From positions 1 through 64,000 of the forward strand of contig JAFRUH010000023.1 of NCBI GenBank assembly GCA_017438975.1: a stretch of DNA of 64,000 nucleotides, read 5' to 3'. The translations under genes were made by a program, and so were the position numbers. Below the pieces are notes generated by a model. It did no database searches and was not told where the DNA came from. It was given only the letters and a program-made list of their open reading frames with translations. Shown here piece after piece: positions 62,052 through 64,000 of the stretch. The DNA comes from Bacteroidales bacterium. Its GTDB lineage: Bacteria > Bacteroidota > Bacteroidia > Bacteroidales > UBA932. Position 1 is the first letter of the stretch. Each line of letters opens with the position of its first letter.

Positions 62052-64000
62052 TTACCGGCCTCCGCGCCCGTAAATCAGCAACCGGAGGCTCCTCGCAGGC
62101 AGCGGTCCCTCGACGGCCTCCCCTTCCGGAGCCGCGGTCTCCAGGAGTTCCCACCCCTTCTCCGGGGTCACCGTAAAGGTCGCGGGAGCCTCGCCGGAAA
62201 CGTTCCAGACCAGTACGCCCAACTTCCCGCCATCCGCCGAAGCAAAGGCGTTGGCGAGGACGAAAGGAGAGGCGCAATCCAACTGTACACCCTTCCCGCC
62301 AAGGAAACGGCCTTCCATCAACAGGTCGCCGTGCTCCTTCTGGAAGGTGAGGACCTTTCCGGTATAGGCCTTCGCCTCGTCCGGATCTCCGGCCTCCTCG
62401 ACGTAAACGAGGTTGGGCGGACTGAGCACATTGCCATAATCCGCCTTGACGGGGATCTTCCCTTCCTCAACATAGGCCCGGTCGGCCGCATAGCGCAGCT
62501 CAAGCTCGCTCCGGAAACCGAAAGCGACCCCATAATTGACCGAGAAGCGGCTGTGGGCCGGATTGGGATGCCGGATCGTCGTCACCAGCTCCGGGAAGGT
62601 GTACCGGAAGAGTTCCGGATAATACTGCTGGGACGCCTCGTCCGTGAAGCGCTTCAGGAAAGCGGTCTCGAGCGGAATGCCCGCTGCCTGGCTGCAGCCA
62701 TGGAACATGCCGATCACATTCATCTCGGCATCCACCAGGCCCTCGGTCATGACAATGAAATCCGGATCGATTTTCGCCATCTCCCGGCGCACGTAGTCCA
62801 TGTTGTCGTTGCGGTCGTTCTCATAGACGATGGCTGGAACGGTATGGCCGTGGTCCGGGCTGTAGCAGAGCATCGGCCTCCGGGTCGCCAGCTGGTCGTA
62901 CAGCAGGCCGTCGGCACCGAGGTCCTTCGCCTGCCGGGCGAGCCGCAGCATGATGTCCCGCCAGGTATCGCTCCGCTGGCAGGCCATCCCATGGATCCTC
63001 GCAGGCGCGTCGGCGTATTTGTGCCATTTCTGGTAATCCAGGGTCCCGTCCTTGCGGACGACGGTGATGAACCGCCCCGTATCGGGCCAGAACTGCGTTC
63101 CTTCCTGGTCCAGGAGCTGGCCGTTCGTATAGACGATGACCTTCCGGCCCCTTTCATGGGCCTTGGAGATGCCGTCCCGGAAAGCCTGGTCGCCGCCCAG
63201 TTTCGGATCGGAGGAATAATCGGGATAGAAGCGGTCATGACCGCCGATGCCGCGCCCGAAGACGCCGAGGACATCGATGCCCCGCTCCTCCGCTACGTCA
63301 GAGAGCAGGCCGCCGAGGTCCGAATACGGGAAAATGACCTCGTCGTTCTGCTGTTTCATGATCGCAAGGAGCCAGCCCGTGTTGCGCCGCACCCATTCCG
63401 GTTTTTCGAGGATCTCCCGGTGCTGCAGGAACCAGGTACGATAGAGGTCGGCGGCCTTGTGCCAGCTTCCTTCATAGCGGTAGACCAGATCGGACGGGAC
63501 CTGGACGGTCTCTCCCGGGAAGCAGGTCATGTGGTGACAGAAACGGAACGCCGCCTCTCCGGTCTCCGGCCGGTAGACGGCCGTCATATTCTTCCAGGAA
63601 AAGGAGGTATCGTGACTGGCGAAATACCAGCCCCCCGTTTCACCCTGGAGAGCCGCCCACTGCATGGAACATCTCAGGGAAGGATAATCCTGCCCATAGG
63701 AATAGATTCTCTCCGCTTTGTTCCATTTCCACGGCGAGGGCGCCTTCGCTCCCTTTCCCGGAGCCTCCGCGACGGCTTTCAGCGGGAGGCGCCAACCCGT
63801 ACCGGTCGGCATGAAGAAAGCATCCCCCTCCGCCGTCGGCAGGCCCTTTACCGTCGGGGTCTCCAGGGAGAGGACGACCCAGCCTTCCTCCCGGTTGGTA
63901 ACCGTGGAAGCGATTTCCAGTGCGCCGGGAACATCCTTCGACGCCGAATAGGTAATGGTCAGGTCGATGGCCTTCCCCCCGACGCCCTCATAGCGGAGGG
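62052..64000 (-). CDS. DUF6259-like exported protein, N-terminus beyond right edge
   Basis: The reading frame is open to the window edge (at least 649 codons without a stop in view), so the gene is partial at its 5' end. Translation up to 64000 gives VGGKAIDLTI and VTNREEGWVVLSL, matching the N-terminal sandwich of the paralogue at 58258-60432. The barrel region has FGRGIGGHDRFYPDYSS, VIVYTNGQLLDQEGTQFWP, LGADGLLYDQLATRR and VMTEGLVDAEM. The C-terminus ends in a Gly/Arg-rich tail. Substrate unknown; glycosidase activity is inferred. Confidence 0.75.
   Translation of the reverse strand, partial: LRYEGVGGKAIDLTITYSASKDVPGALEIASTVTNREEGWVVLSLETPTVKGLPTAEGDAFFMPTGTGWRLPLKAVAEAPGKGAKAPSPWKWNKAERIYSYGQDYPSLRCSMQWAALQGETGGWYFASHDTSFSWKNMTAVYRPETGEAAFRFCHHMTCFPGETVQVPSDLVYRYEGSWHKAADLYRTWFLQHREILEKPEWVRRNTGWLLAIMKQQNDEVIFPYSDLGGLLSDVAEERGIDVLGVFGRGIGGHDRFYPDYSSDPKLGGDQAFRDGISKAHERGRKVIVYTNGQLLDQEGTQFWPDTGRFITVVRKDGTLDYQKWHKYADAPARIHGMACQRSDTWRDIMLRLARQAKDLGADGLLYDQLATRRPMLCYSPDHGHTVPAIVYENDRNDNMDYVRREMAKIDPDFIVMTEGLVDAEMNVIGMFHGCSQAAGIPLETAFLKRFTDEASQQYYPELFRYTFPELVTTIRHPNPAHSRFSVNYGVAFGFRSELELRYAADRAYVEEGKIPVKADYGNVLSPPNLVYVEEAGDPDEAKAYTGKVLTFQKEHGDLLMEGRFLGGKGVQLDCASPFVLANAFASADGGKLGVLVWNVSGEAPATFTVTPEKGWELLETAAPEGEAVEGPLPARSLRLLIYGRGGR

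Noticed and set aside
1-64000. tRNA genes, CRISPR arrays, prophage, insertion sequences, SusC/SusD pairs
   Set aside because: I looked for them by eye on both strands and found none. Divergent or partial copies could be missed without a search tool.

Overview
The window looks like a chromosomal segment of an uncultivated, rather GC-rich member of the order Bacteroidales, probably a gut or rumen polysaccharide degrader. Evidence: the 5' part of a Bacteroidota-type 16S rRNA gene; many promoters of the Bacteroidota form TTTG-N18-20-TAnnTTTG; Bacteroidales gene clusters (rimP-nusA-infB, lpxD-lpxC-lpxA, proS-DUF3078-tilS); and many secreted lipoprotein glycoside hydrolases. The genus assignment is inference. 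I see no insertion sequence, prophage, CRISPR array, tRNA gene or SusC/SusD pair.

Layout. 1-470: 5' end of a 16S rRNA gene (minus) with its leader and promoter. 469-6677: operon rimP-nusA-infB plus a secreted GH27 alpha-galactosidase. 6744-10194: lipid A genes lpxD, lpxC (not fused to fabZ) and lpxA, then a WbqC-like gene. 10432-20974: mostly housekeeping genes (DoxX-like membrane protein, tmk, folP, CPBP protease, two sugar-phosphate nucleotidyltransferases, FtsB/DivIC-like protein, a sugar kinase-RapZ fusion, GNAT protein, mazG, CoA transferase). 20971-34348: two divergent paralogous exported proteins, a GH2 enzyme, cstA, a HerA-like ATPase, an OmpP1/FadL-like porin, a Tyr/Trp- and Ser-rich lipoprotein, proS, a DUF3078 protein and tilS. 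34352-35608: a serpin lipoprotein.

35664-45439 is one tightly packed minus-strand operon of ten genes. It joins a periplasmic oxidoreductase and keto-sugar set (two Gfo/Idh/MocA proteins, a double DUF1080 protein, an ApbE-like flavin transferase, a small membrane protein) to a ribose/nucleoside scavenging set (mutarotase-like protein, ribokinase, GRP-type sugar transporter, exported nucleoside hydrolase, HAD phosphatase). A MORN-repeat protein and a GH109-like lipoprotein follow, each with a near-ideal promoter.

47882-64000 is a second long minus-strand operon. It encodes six or more unusual exported glycan-active proteins (two DUF6259-like, GH28, GH42-like, GH50-like, DUF4838, and a DUF5696-like TIM-barrel protein) and ends in lutABC for lactate oxidation. 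The cluster runs off the right edge.

The most unusual non-coding signals are: a structured repeat in two inverted copies whose conserved core is flanked by long arms that differ between copies but pair within each copy; a strong hairpin at the predicted +1 of the rRNA transcript; and two neighbouring but unrelated hydrolase genes that share a 92-nt start cassette.
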